DNA from: Megalonaias nervosa
Taxonomy: Eukaryota > Mollusca > Bivalvia > Unionida > Unionidae
DNA length: 64,000 nt
Assembly: GCA_016617855.1 (NCBI GenBank)
Contig: JAECUM010094099.1
Location: forward strand, 1-64,000
Direction: 5' to 3'
Position numbers and translations under genes: made by a program. Below are positions 11,854 to 22,860 of this stretch, in pieces. The notes under the pieces were generated by a model that had not been told where the DNA came from, made no database searches, and saw only the letters and a program-made list of their open reading frames with translations. Numbering within the stretch: the first letter of the stretch is position 1; each line of letters begins with the position of its first letter.

Positions 11854-13258
11854 TTGCTAACATTATTCCAACTGGTTTCAAAAATCCTTCATGTGTACGT
11901 GAAAACATTGTGTATTACATCACTGCTTTATGTTGTTGCAAAGTTCGGATGCCCCGAGAAGTTCATCATCATGGTCAGACTGTTCCACGATGGCATGCTC
12001 GCCAGAGTACAGGATGATGGAGAGTTCTCCCTGCCCTTTCCAGTGACAAACGGTGTCAAGCAGGGCTGTGTTCTTGCACCGACCCTGTTCAGCATGATGT
12101 TCACAGCGATGCTGACCAATGCTTTCCGTGAGGGTGACATTGGCATCGACATCCGGTTCAGGACTGATGGGAACATCTTCAACCTGAGAAGACTGCAGGC
12201 TAAGACCAAAGTCCAGAAAGACACCATCCGCGACTTCCTCTTTGCTGACGACTGCGCTTTGAATGCTGGTACTCAGTCTGACATGCAAGAAAGTATGGAT
12301 CGGTTCTCCAAAGCCTGCACAGACTTCGGACTCACAATAAGTACGAAGAAGACCGAAATCATGTACCAGCCTGCACCCTCAGTGCCCTACACCAAACCCA
12401 GCATTACCGTCAATGGACAGAAGCTCGCTGTTGCCGACAAGTTCATCAACCTTGGCAGCACCCTGTCGCGCACAATCTCTATCGATGAAGAGGTCACTCT
12501 CAGGATTGCTCGTGCAAGTGCAGCCTTCGGCAGACTTCACAATACTGTGTGGAACAGAAGAGGAATCAGCCTGCCAACCAAGCTTAAGGTGTACTGCGCA
12601 GTAGTACTGCTCTCCCGCTTGTACGCCTGTGAGACATGGACGGTGTACAGTCGCCATGCAAAACAGCTGAACTCCTTCCACATGCGCTGCCTCAGAAAAC
12701 TGCTCCACATCAAATGGCAGGACAAGACTCCTGACACAGAAGTCCTCCAGAGAGCAGAGATGACAAGCGTCCATGCCATGCTCAGAAGGTCACAACTCCG
12801 CTGGGCTGGTCATGTCTGCCGTATGCCTGATGAGCGCCTCCCAAAGAGACTGTTCTATGGGGAACTCGCTGAAGGCAAGCGTTCCCGAGGAGGCCAAAAG
12901 AAACGGTTCAAGGACACGCTCAAAGCCTCCATGAAGTCCTGTGGCATTGACTCAGACAGCTGGGAGCAGCTTGCCGAAGACCGCGCTGCCTGGCGTCACC
13001 AGATCAACTCAGGCGCAGCTGCATTTGAAGAGCACCGGATCAACGAGGCCAAGCAGAAACGCCAGCAGAGGAAGAGCAGAGCCAGCGCCGACCTTCAGTC
13101 CATCCAGCCCCCAGCAATTCCCTGTCCTCATTGCCGTAGACTCTTTAGAGCACAGATTGACCTCACCAGCCATCTGCGCACTCACAGACCAGCCCAGATC
13201 TGAAGTCATGGTCGTCTTCGAGACCGAAGGACGAACATCATCATCATGTTGTTGTTGA
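11854..13258 (+). pseudogene. LINE reverse transcriptase with C-terminal C2H2 finger, 5'-truncated
   Basis: A long open frame (11854-13203, about 450 residues) covers the second half of a LINE ORF2. The block VKQGCVLAPTLFSMMF (about 12054-12101) and the catalytic FADD (DFLFADDCALN, about 12232-12264) mark the reverse transcriptase palm. Thumb and connection sequence follows (YACETWTVYSRHAKQLN, RWAGHVCRMPDERLPKRLF). Near the end is a single C2H2 finger (CPHCRRLFRAQIDLTSHLRT, then H; about 13123-13185). The endonuclease and the first RT motifs are missing, as expected for 5' truncation during target-primed reverse transcription. The 3' tail ends in short catcatcat/gttgttgtt runs (13236-13258). 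GC content is clearly higher than the surroundings and the frame is intact, so the insertion is relatively young. It cannot be autonomous. Confidence 0.9.
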
Positions 13259-13259
13259 G

Positions 13260-13351
13260 TAGTCTGGTTCCCAACTCCATATGTTCCTTGCTTTGCTATC
13301 AACTATTGTGGAATGCAACACAAGGATCATAATAATCAGGGAACCAGACTA
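13260..13351. mobile_element. 92-bp foldback element (MITE) with TAGTCTGGTTCCC ends
   Basis: The inverted ends tagtctggttccc (13260-13272) and gggaaccagacta (13339-13351) are perfect over 13 bases. A relative of almost the same size (96 bp) with the same termini lies at 56301-56396. It has no coding capacity. Confidence 0.78.
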
Positions 13352-14203
13352 TGTACTGATTCAAATTCAAACAAGATTCCTTTCATTAAAAAAAAACAAA
13401 TGGAACATTTAGTTCATGAAACAGCCTTCAGTGTTGAAACTCTTTTTTTTTTTATTGTTCTATTAGTTCAATATTGATACCATGATTTCATTATAATTAA
13501 TAGTGAAACTTCTCAACTGTGAGGAAATCTCTGAGTGCCAGTTCAGGAATTACAGGTTAACTACAAACTCTGAAACTAGCTTCTCATTAATAAAACGTAT
13601 ATGTGAACCAGAATATTATTTCATCAAGTATTCATTTCGCTTGGTTGCCTTTCTTATCTTTGATCATATTTGTGAATGAGCATGCTAAGTTAAGGTAGTT
13701 TAATTATACTACGTTCACAAAAGAATTATAAGTGTTTGATTGATCACTTGAAATGAGTTGACCTGACACTCACTAACAGGGCATGATAGCTCTTTCACAG
13801 GATGGATTTGCATGAATTTTAACTTTTCATGTATTCCACCCACTTTATTTGATACAAAAGATGCAGTTAATGTGGTAATACAAGAAAGTCAGCATTTAAT
13901 TCATTGCAAAACAATACAACAAATACTAGCACAGTCAGGTTATCAAAACAAGGTTGGCAGTTAATTAGGTTCTCACAGAAACGCTCGCGGACATAGCTGT
14001 TATGGTAGATTGGCATATTTCACATTTGAATACAACTGGTTGCATTGTATTACAATCATTGCATGTAAACCAAACTAAAAGGTAGAACTAATACTTGAAT
14101 TTCAATTGATGAAAAAACAACAAATTTATTTGGTATTTATTTATAAAATTGATGCCACAAGTAGGCATTAGTGACATATTCATTGATTGAAATTTCATTG
14201 CAT
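13352..14203. other. AT-rich intron stretch, no feature seen
   Basis: Homopolymer runs (t at 13441-13453) and AT-rich sequence only. No open frame or structured repeat was recognised before the LTR at 14204. Confidence 0.5.
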
Positions 14204-15135
14204 TGTTACATATATGTAATTAAATTACTTGTGTGTTTGTTTTAAAATTCTTTTTTATTTTATTTTTGTTTCATTACTTTTCATTGTAATGATTATTTTC
14301 ATGGGATTCAATATTTTTTCAAGTAAATTCTGTTTGTATAGAACGCAAAAGGTGTTACATTAGCACTATTTTTAGCTAACTCTGGTACACAGTTTTGTAA
14401 ACATCGAGTGTTAACGATTGGCTATTTCCAAGGTCATTTCGGCTTATGTGTTAACTGGATTGTAAACAGCCTTTCTATTTTATATATTTTCATTGTAAGA
14501 ATTTGGTACTTAGATAGGGCTATTCTTGCATATGTGACAAATGGCATTTTATTTTATTGCGATATTCAAATTAGTAAATCACGCAGCCTATCACATGGAG
14601 TACCATGTGACCTAAAATCGAGGCTTAAAACAGCCAATTGGCATTAAATTTATTCAGTTGTATTTTAAACCTTGAGGCCTCAAGAGGTTTCTAATTGTTG
14701 TTGCCAGTTTGAAGTTCATTTGGTTTTGGAATTTAATAATTTATTCTCTAGAAAACTAAACAAGAGTACTTTTTTATAAAAAAAAATTCTGGGAGAAAGA
14801 AATTCAGTGGAAATTTATTCTGGAGTTATACGGAAACATAAACTGTGATTCAATCGAGGATCTGTTACCACCACTACAATAGTCTCACCTGACGTCATCG
14901 CCTCCATATTGGAATTTCATCGAGATTCAAACTCGGATTTTATTAGAACTGTTTAGTGATAGGACCTGTATTTTTCAGTCTTAGGATTAAATTTTGGATT
15001 ATATTCACAAACCGTAAGTCCTATTTCCAATTTTTACATTGTTTTTTAGGGAAATAAATTATTTTGTTAAAATATACAAAGCTTGTTGACTTCACTCTTG
15101 TCTCTTGTTATTTTTGTATGAGCCTACACATAACA
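14204..15135 (+). repeat. 5' LTR of Gmr1-like element
   Basis: It starts TGTTAC and ends TAACA. It contains the CRE palindrome (14890-14897) and a conserved 'gggaaataaattatttt' tract near 15049 that includes an AATAAA signal. The 3' copy is at 19975-20903. Confidence 0.9.
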
Positions 15136-15144
15136 AGGGCAAAT

Positions 15145-15162
15145 TGGGTGCTTGTCTGGGAT
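15145..15162 (+). other. primer binding site, degenerate tRNA-Pro type
   Basis: TGGGTGCTTGTCTGGGAT lies 9 bases after the LTR end. It differs at three positions from the perfect tRNA-Pro site in the inverted copy at 2657-2674, and two of the three are C-to-T changes. Confidence 0.8.
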
Positions 15163-15295
15163 ATTTGAATTTTGGCTAAAATATTTCAGAAAATTGTTTT
15201 CTGAAATTTAAATTCCCCTAGTTTTCAAATCCCAAGTACTATTTTACATTTTGTTTGAAATCTTTAGTGAAAACAACAGGCTTTCATTCACAATG

Positions 15296-16680
15296 TTATC
15301 AAAAGTGGAAACTTTTCTTTCTAGTCCAACTCAGGAGCAGTTGGATAGTCTTAAAAAAGATGAGTTGCTTGAACTTGCCAGAAAGTACGATCTTTCTGAA
15401 GCAAAATCTTCCTTAATGAAACAAGAAATTAAAAATGTTTTGATTCAGTATTTGGTAGAGAAGAATGTTTTTGATAAAAGTGTTTTGGCTTCGGTCAGTA
15501 AGTCGGTATCGGACTCTGACTTAAAAGTAAAGGAATTAAAAATGAAATACAAGATGGAATTGGAGTTAAGGAAGCTCAAGCTTCAGAAAGAAGAGAGAGA
15601 GAGAAACAATTGCAGTTGCAATATGAAGAGAAACAATTGCAATTGCAATTTGAGAAAGAGGAGAAAGAGAGATAGGAGAGGGAGAAAGATAAACAATTAC
15701 AATTACAAGAGAAGGAGAGAGAGACAGGAGAGGGAGAAAGATAAACAATTACAATTTGAAAAAGAGGAGAGAGAGAGACAGGAGAGGGAGAAAGATAAAC
15801 AAGTGCAATTGGAGTTTCAAAAAGAACAAATGCAGGTACAGATGCAAAAAGAGAAGGATGAAAGGAATTTCAAATTAAAATGAAAGAATTTGAGCTGGCA
15901 AGTGACAAGCACAATCCCACTTTACATACAAATTCAAGTTTTGACATTACAAAAAATATCAGGTTAGTTCCCTCTTTTAGCGAAAAGGAAGTAGACAAAT
16001 ATTTTATTTATTTTGAAAAAGTTGCAGAAAATTTGAAATGGCCAAGGGAGCATTGGGCTCAATTATTGCAATGTGTACTTTTTGGCAAAGCCCGAAATAT
16101 CTATCCATCCCTGTCAGTACAACAAAGTTCTGACTATGATTTGGTTAAGGAGTGCATCTTAAGGGGTTATGCGTTAGTCCCTGAGTCTTATTGGCAAAAA
16201 TTCAGAAACAATGATGAAGAAGCTGGACAAACTTATGTTGAATTTGCTAGAGAAAAAGAGCAGTTATTTAAGAGATGGTGCTTAGCCAAGAAAGTTGAAC
16301 ATGATTATGAAAGTCTCGAACAGCTTGTGTTACTTGAAGAGTTCAGAAATTGTGTTCCTAATGAAATTAAGAATCATCTTGAAGAGCATAAGATTGAAAC
16401 CTTGGAAAATGCTGCTCTTGCTGCTGATGAGTATTCTTTAACTCATAAAGTTCCTGTTGTAAGCAAATCTTTCACTCAGCAGTCTACTGGTAGAAAGGTA
16501 TTTCAGCCTAATACGACTCCTCCTAAAACTCAATCTGGCACAACTTCTGAAAATCAAGCTTCTGATAACTTGTTTCTAAATCCTTGTCTATTCCTACGTG
16601 TACCTATTGCAAGAGAAAAGAACACGTCATTTCTGATTGCTTCAAACTGAAATAGAGGCATCAGAATCAAGATAGACCTA
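15296..16680 (+). pseudogene. Gag of Gmr1-like element with zinc knuckle
   Basis: The frame begins MLSKVETFLSSPTQEQLDSL (15293-15352) and stays open to 15883. Its N-terminal helical domain (about residues 1-100) precedes a highly charged E/R/K/Q coiled-coil stretch (15590-15870). A shift at 15880 leads into the capsid-like core (KWPREHWAQLLQCVLFGKA, about 16037-16093), open to about 16650. The CCHC knuckle (CKRKEHVISDCFK in the shifted frame, about 16606-16650) has lost its first Cys context and its glycine (G to E). The tag at 15660-15675 'gaaagagagataggagag' introduces a stop. This would be the nucleocapsid precursor of the retroelement particle. Confidence 0.85.
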
Positions 16681-16839
16681 TCCCAAATGCTCTTATTTCT
16701 AAGAGGTCAAGGTCACGGTCATGTATTGAAAACAATACATTTGTTGGGTTTGAAAAACCTCAGTCTGATTGTGTTATGGAGAATTCTGAACCATTCATGT
16801 CGAAGGGTTCTATATCACTCTTGGGTGATTTGGCCAATC

Positions 16840-18250
16840 CTATCCCTATTAAAATTTTAAGGGATACAGGAGCTTCTCAAGAGTCTTTTAGTTTCAGGTA
16901 TTTTGCCTTCTTCTGAGAAGACCTGTTCTAATGAGTGTTCTCATTCAGGGAGTAGAGTGCGGCTTTGTTAATGTTCCTCTCCATTCTGTAAATTTGTCAT
17001 CAGACTTAGTTTCAGGACCTGTGACAGTCGTTATAGTGTCTACTTTACCCGTTGAGGGCATTCATTTGTTGCTAGGCAACGACCTAGCTGGAGACAAGGT
17101 TGTGGTTAATCCACTTGTAACTGACAAGCCTTCTTTGGATCAGAAAGTTGATCCTATTGAAAAAGAATACCCTGAGTTATACCCAGCTTGTGCAGTTACC
17201 AGAGCTATGGCGAAGAAAGCTGTTGAGAATGATTTTGATATGGAAAGTATTCCTTTAGCTGAAACATGTATTGGTCAGGCTTTTGATGAGGTCACTTTCA
17301 CTCCTAATTTGGATCAATCAAAAGGTATTGATCACAGTGATCCTCTTTTAAATACTCATCCTCTTTTATCTAATCAGGCTGATAAATGACAATCACTTGT
17401 CGTCAAACAGGAAAAAGATCCTGAGATCTCCTGTTTGTTTCAGAGGGCCATTAGTGAAACTAAAGCCAGTGAAGTACCTGTCTGTTATTTCATTAAAAAT
17501 GAATTCTTATGAGAAAATGGAGACCTCCCGAGGTACCTGCTAATGACGAGTGGTCAGTAAAATATCAGATTGTAGTTCCAAAATCTTACAGACAGGAAAT
17601 ACTTAGTTTGGCCCATGAAACTCCTCTGGCTGGTCATTTAGGGATAAAGAAAACTTATCACAAGATCTTGACTCACTTTTATTGGCCAAAATTCAAAAGT
17701 GATGTTTGTAAATTTTGTAGATCTTGTCACACTTGTCGAAATCAAAAGTGATGTTTGTAAATTTTGTAGATCTTATACTTGTCAGATGGTGGGAAAACCC
17801 AATCAGAATATACCTAAGGCTCATCTGCAACCTATTCCTGCATTTGACCAACCATTTAGCAGAATTATGGTATATTGTGTTGGTCCCTTACCTAAGACCA
17901 AGTCAGGCAAAAAATATTTGTTGACCATTATGTTTGTGTCAACATGATTCCCAGAGGCAATTCCTTTGAGGAATATTAAAACAAAAACCATAGTAAAAGC
18001 TTTGATAAAGTTTTTTTACTCAATTTGGCCTTCCTAAATATGTCCAATCGGGTCAGAGGTCAAATTTTATGTCTGGAATTTTCCAGCTAGTTATGCTTGA
18101 ATTTGGCAATCAGCAATTCAAGTCAAAAGTGAAATTATGGTTTCACAAAACTTTACTTGAGAGAACATTTGAGTCCTGTAGTAGATTCATTCTCGCTTGT
18201 TCGTTCTTCAAAGTTTTCTTCAAATTAGATTTTATGGCCCTTACAAAATA
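16840..18250 (+). pseudogene. protease and integrase part of Gmr1-like pol
   Basis: The protease site DTGAS is at about 16864-16878, followed within the next codons by a frameshift. The frame 16931-17389 continues through the protease C-terminal part (VEGIHLLLGNDLAGDKVVV) and an acidic spacer. After a stop at 17387 the integrase zinc domain appears (HLGIKKTYHKILTHFYWPKF and CKFCRSCHTC, 17635-17743). The catalytic core is recognisable (VGPLPKTKSGKKYLLTIMF near 17879-17935, FPEAIPLRN near 17949), but the region that should hold the last Glu is scrambled. A 49-bp tandem duplication at 17697-17795 breaks the zinc domain. The integrase precedes the reverse transcriptase. Confidence 0.82.
17697..17795 (+). 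repeat. 49-bp tandem duplication inside integrase zinc domain
   Basis: 'aagtgatgtttgtaaatttt' occurs at 17697 and again at 17746, each followed by 'gtagatctt'. The unit is not a multiple of three, so it shifts the frame directly after the CC pair of the zinc finger. The inverted and truncated copy at the window start ends before this point. Confidence 0.88.
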
Positions 18251-18453
18251 AAGAAGAAAATGAAAGAGTTAAATATTAATAATAGTACTCTGATCTAAAT
18301 AAATTAATGGAGTACTAGTATATTGTAAGAGATAGCCAGGTAAATCATGCAATTAATTTCGTTGTACCTGTCCTACAAACTGAGGATTTAAATGAAGAAA
18401 TTGAATCGGACACTGTTGATCTTGGAACAACAAATCTTTGGAATTCAGAAATT

Positions 18454-19850
18454 ATGAAAAATCTGGACCAGAAACTTTTACATTTGCAACAACAAGAAAG
18501 AAATGAACTTAAACAGTTAGTATTCGAATATGAGCACTTGTTTCCAGATATTCCTACGAGGACAAACAAAACTTTTCATGACGTTGAAATTGTATATTCA
18601 AAACCTGTGAAACAACACCCATACAGGATGAACCCTCTCAAACAGGAATACTTGAAAAAGGAAATTCAGTATTTGCTGGAGAATGATTTCATTGATCCCA
18701 GTAAAAGTGATTGGAGTTCACCATGTATACTTGTTCCAAAACCAGATAAAACTTTCCATATATGCACTGATTACAGGAAGGTGAACAGAGTGACAAAGAC
18801 ATTCATTTCCATTACCAGGAATCAATGACTGTATTGATAAAATTGGAAATGCCAAGTATGTCACCAAATTCTGAAAGGATTTTGGCAAATTCCACTAATG
18901 GAAAGAGTGAAAGAAATTTCGGCATTTGTGACTCCAGATGGACTCTATCAATATAAAGTAATGCCGTTCAGGATGAAGGGTTCCCCAAGTACCTTTCAGC
19001 GCTTGATGAATATGATTACCTCTGGTCTAGATAATTGTGATGCATACATCGATGATGTCATCATCTACAATGACTCTGGAAAGAACATCTAGCCACGATT
19101 CGGAAATTCTTTGAAAGACTCACTGATGCAAATTTGATAATCAATTTATCTAAAAGTGAGTTTTGCCGTGCTTGTGTGAAATTTCTAGGACATATTATGG
19201 GACATGGTCGACCTATAGATGCTATGGTCAAGGCTGTCTCTGATTTCCCTGTGCCTGTCAGTAAAAAGTAACTAATGCGATTTTTGGGTATGGCCAGATA
19301 CTATCGAAAGTTTTGTTCCAATTTTTCTAATATTGCTGAACCTCTGACAAACTTGTTAAGTAAGAAAAACAAGTTTCTTTGGACTGAAAAATGTCAGGAA
19401 GCTTTTGATAGATTAAAAGCCATACTCAAAAGTGCGCCGGTTCTCACAGCTCCAAATTTCAATCAGTCTTTTAAATTATCTGTTGATGCAAATGATGTTG
19501 GGGTTGGATCAGTATTGACTCAAGAAGATAGAATGGTGTTGATTACCCATTGTGCTATTTCTCTAAGAAATTAAATAAGCGCCAAAGAAATTACTGAACA
19601 GTCGAGAAGGAATGTTTGGCTTTAATATTGGCATTACAGCATTTTGAAGTTTACATTAGCTCAGCTCCTTCTGCGGTTTTTGTGTATAGTGACCACAAAC
19701 CCCTTACTTTCATCGACAAGATGAAAAATAAAAATCGAAGATTATTAAGGTGAAGTTTGTTTTTGCAAGAATATAATCTCAACATCAGGCACATCAGAGG
19801 AAAAGACAATTTGATTGCAGATGCACTTTCCCATGTGTAGAAATATTATT
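18454..19850 (+). pseudogene. reverse transcriptase and RNase H part of Gmr1-like pol
   Basis: The fingers/palm start is well kept: VKQHPYRMNPLKQEYLKKEI and WSSPCILVPKPDKTFHICTD with YRKVN (18605-18786). After a frameshift come MPFRMKGSPSTFQRLMN (about 18961) and the catalytic YIDDVIIYNDS (about 19045-19077). The RNase H part follows the block MRFLGMARYYRKFCSNFS (19275). It includes APNFNQSFKLSVDANDVGVG (first catalytic Asp region), YSDHKPLTFIDKMKNK (about 19686) and RHIRGKDNLIADALSHV (19785-19839). It has at least three frameshifts or stops. The domain ends just before the polypurine tract, and no integrase follows. Confidence 0.9.
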
Positions 19851-19965
19851 TCATATATGCATTATATAATTCATAAGAATTTTCTTATGTAATTTTGTTT
19901 ACCTCATGTAAAATTTACGTATGGTAAAAAGAAAGCTTTATTATATAAATCTTTCTTTTTCTTTA

Positions 19966-19974
19966 TGGGGGAAG
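19966..19974 (+). other. polypurine tract
   Basis: 'gggggaag' directly precedes the 3' LTR at 19975, in the place where plus-strand synthesis is primed in LTR retrotransposons. Confidence 0.7.
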
Positions 19975-20903
19975 TGTTATGTATATGTAACTAAATTGCT
20001 TGTGTGTTAGTTTTAAAATTCTTTTTTATTTTATTTTTGTTTCATTACATTTTATTGTAATGATTATTTTCACGAGATTCAAGATTTTTTCAAGTAAATT
20101 CTGTTTGTATAGAACGCAAAAGGATTTACATTAACACTATTTTTAGCTAACTCTGGTACACAGTTTTGTAAACATCGAGTGTTAACGATTGGCTATTTCT
20201 AAGATCATTTTGGCTTACGTGTTAACTGTATTGTAAACAGCCTTTCTATTTTATATATTTTCATTGTAAGAATTTGGTTCTTAGATAGGGCTATTCTTGC
20301 ATACGTGACAAATGGCATTTTATTTTATTGCGATGTTCAAATTAGTAAATCACGCAGCCTATCACATGGAGTACCATGTGACCTAAAATCGAGGCTTAAA
20401 ACAGCCAATTGGTATTAAATTTATTCAGTTGTATTTTAAACCTTGAGGGCTCAAGAGGTTTCTAATTGTTGTTGCCAGTTTGAAGTTCATTTGGTTTTGG
20501 AATTTATAAATTTATTCTCTAGAAAACTAAACAAGAGTACTTTTTTATAAAAAAAATTCTGGGAGAAAGAAATTCAGTGGAAATTTATTCTGGGGTTATA
20601 CGGAAACATAAACTGATTCAATCGAGGATCTGTTACCACCAGCACAACGGTCTCATCTGACGTCATTGCCTCCATATTGGAATTTCATCGAGATTCGAAC
20701 TCGGATTTTATTAGAACTGTTTAGTGATAGGACTTGTATTTTTGAATCATTGGATTAAATTTTGGATTATATTCACAAACCGTAAGTCCTATTTCCAATT
20801 TTAACATTGTTTTTTAGGGAAATAAATTATTTTGTTAAAATATACAAAGCTTGTTGACTTCACTCTTTTCTCTTGTTATTTTTGTACAAGCCTACACGTA
20901 ACA
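19975..20903 (+). repeat. 3' LTR of Gmr1-like element
   Basis: It starts TGTTATG and ends GTAACA and aligns over its whole length with 14204-15135. The CRE palindrome is at 20658-20665. Immediately after the LTR the sequence taacaggatcctgtta forms a perfect 16-base palindrome spanning the junction. Confidence 0.9.
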
Positions 20904-21207
20904 GGATCCTGTTATTTATGCTGTACCAAGAATGTTGTTTGGAAAGAAACTGAACAAAATACATGACAACTTATTAAAAGTTGATAATTTCATAACGTTG
21001 ACTCATATTTTCAGGTCATATCAACCGTTTTCGACGATAGAATGAGCGATATATCAAGGTTTCAGTTACCAATATTTATCATGATTTTCTTCATTTTCAG
21101 CAAATAGGGGTGAATTGTTTGTTACTTTCTAATAAAAAAAACCGGGATTCATGACTGACCCCGCGTTATAAGCGGGTTCGCGAGTTATCAGGTTATTGAG
21201 GGAGTGG

Positions 21208-22860
21208 TATTTCTTAAGTAAAATCTGGATTTTTTGTACACATTGACAATAATAATATCCAAAATATTAAATGCACATACTGCCTTCTCAGTATTTTTGT
21301 AGCATATATGTGTGAAAATGTCAAGTCCATTACATTTAAAATTAATTTGAATATTAATATAATTAATTTGTACTGATTAGGAACTGCAATGTTTACCAAA
21401 ATTTTTTAAGTTGTACATGGTATGAACAACCAAAATGATGTTTAACTGACATGAGTGATTTGAAACCCAACATTTTATCCCATCCACACCATACCTGGCT
21501 AGACATTTAATTGTTTTATTTGCTGTTCTTCTTTTCTACCCCTTATTATGACCGGGTTCAGTTTTTAAAGCATGTTGTTGATGAAGATATCAAACAATTT
21601 AGGGAAAATGTCCTTTGGATGGTATGATAATACTTCATGATTAAAATACATTAATAATGCAAAGGATGAATTTTGCAGATTTGTAAATAGAATCATTTTA
21701 AAGTACCTATATTGACTTAGAAACGGCAGTGGTTTACAAATGCTGTTTCTTTAAAATGTTAAAATAAAATGTTATTCATCAAAGGTTCTGTTATTGAGCT
21801 TGTTTATCATAGTTGAATGCTGCAGTTTAAAGGAATTTGATGTCAGCAAGGTCAGTAAGTGAACCTGATGTGTAATGTTGTGTGATGTGTGGTACAACCA
21901 ATTCTTGTAAAGTTCAGCTTCTTCCAAGTGGTATCATCATGGAACTTAAAATCATCCATACTTTTAAAGAATTAACGGTACACAGTGATCTTAAGCAGAG
22001 ATGATTAGTGTATAATGAATTGGAATTGATAGTTCATGTGTCACCAACAAACACATGCATGTTCATGTGCAATTACTGATTTTGTGAATGTTTACAGGCA
22101 GTAAAGTAAACTAAACCATTTACATGTAAATGTTGCAGCCTTAGTACTTATTCTGCCTTTTATACCATGCTGCCTTGGTTTTACATTTTTCACTTTGTGT
22201 ATCCATCAGTCTGTCCTTGTCAGGGCTGTAATTCCTATAATTCTCACCTGCTGACAGTGCAAAGTGGATGCATCTTAAGATTAATAAGTGGCAACATAAC
22301 ATGGTAATTGTAGTAGACTATGTGCTTTCCTCTTCAAATACATTACCAGATCATAATAATATAGTAGAACATCTGCAGCCATATAAATCCAGCCTTCTGA
22401 AGCATAAATATATATTCACCACATCCTTTGCCTGTTTTAGCAAGAGAAGTGCTTAAGGTATGTCTGCTTGTCAAGGTGGAAGTGGCACACATAAACTTTT
22501 CCTCATGGCTTGTAAAAATATTTTGAGGACTAATGGAATTTTGTTTGTAGCTAAGTCTTAAAAAAAAGAAAACGATACAAAAGCAAAAATAAAAGACATG
22601 CAAAAGAAATATACAATCAAGTTCATCCAGCCATGGCAAGAAACTGAAAATAATGAAATTCAGACTCACATTACAGTATGTAACAGACTGTTCCTGGCCA
22701 TGAAGATTTTGACCTGCTTGCACAAACTGGTTTTGGTGCTGGTTATTAATGGCCATGACTGGAATAATTAAGATCTGATTTTCTTTAAAATATTGCAAAT
22801 GGATGCCCTGAAAAGTTACCATATATTTTGCAAGTTGTAGTTGTGTCCAGTCTCATCAAA
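21208..22860. other. AT-rich intron stretch, no gene seen
   Basis: Short open frames on both strands (for example 22343-22822 minus) have no recognisable motif or splice context. I see no repeats of note. Confidence 0.45.

Larger units (their letters stand above)
14204..20903 (+). mobile_element. Gmr1-like LTR retrotransposon, nearly full length
   Basis: A 6.7-kb element has two LTRs (14204-15135 and 19975-20903) that agree at most positions by eye. A primer binding site (15145-15162) and a polypurine tract (about 19966-19974) are present. Internal domains occur in the order gag, CCHC knuckle, protease, integrase, reverse transcriptase, RNase H. The integrase lies before the reverse transcriptase, as in Ty1/copia, but the RT is of Ty3/gypsy type; that combination defines the Gmr1 group. 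Multiple frameshifts and stops make it inactive. The five bases left (tgcat) and right (ggatc) differ, so there is no target site duplication. The coding strand matches that of the host gene. Confidence 0.88.
11550..21207. mobile_element. pogo/Tigger-like DNA transposon ends, interrupted by a LINE and an LTR element
   Basis: The left end 'cacctctccctcaataattc' (11550) and the right end, read on the minus strand as 'ccactccctcaataacc' (ending 21207), form inverted termini flanked by TA on both sides (11548-11549, 21208-21209). Nearby 'gcgagttattgagg' (11618-11631) and 'ttcgcgagttatcaggttat' (21178-21197) are typical internal echoes of pogo-like ends. Between them lie a LINE fragment, a 92-bp foldback element and the 6.7-kb Gmr1-like retrotransposon, all apparently later insertions. 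No transposase is recognisable, so this was probably a non-autonomous element of under 2 kb. Confidence 0.6.

Noticed and set aside
11920..13302. Several antisense open frames over the LINE
   Set aside because: Shadow frames of the intact plus-strand reverse transcriptase frame.
22343..22822. 159-codon minus-strand open frame
   Set aside because: AT-rich, no recognisable motif, no splice or promoter context; likely chance.
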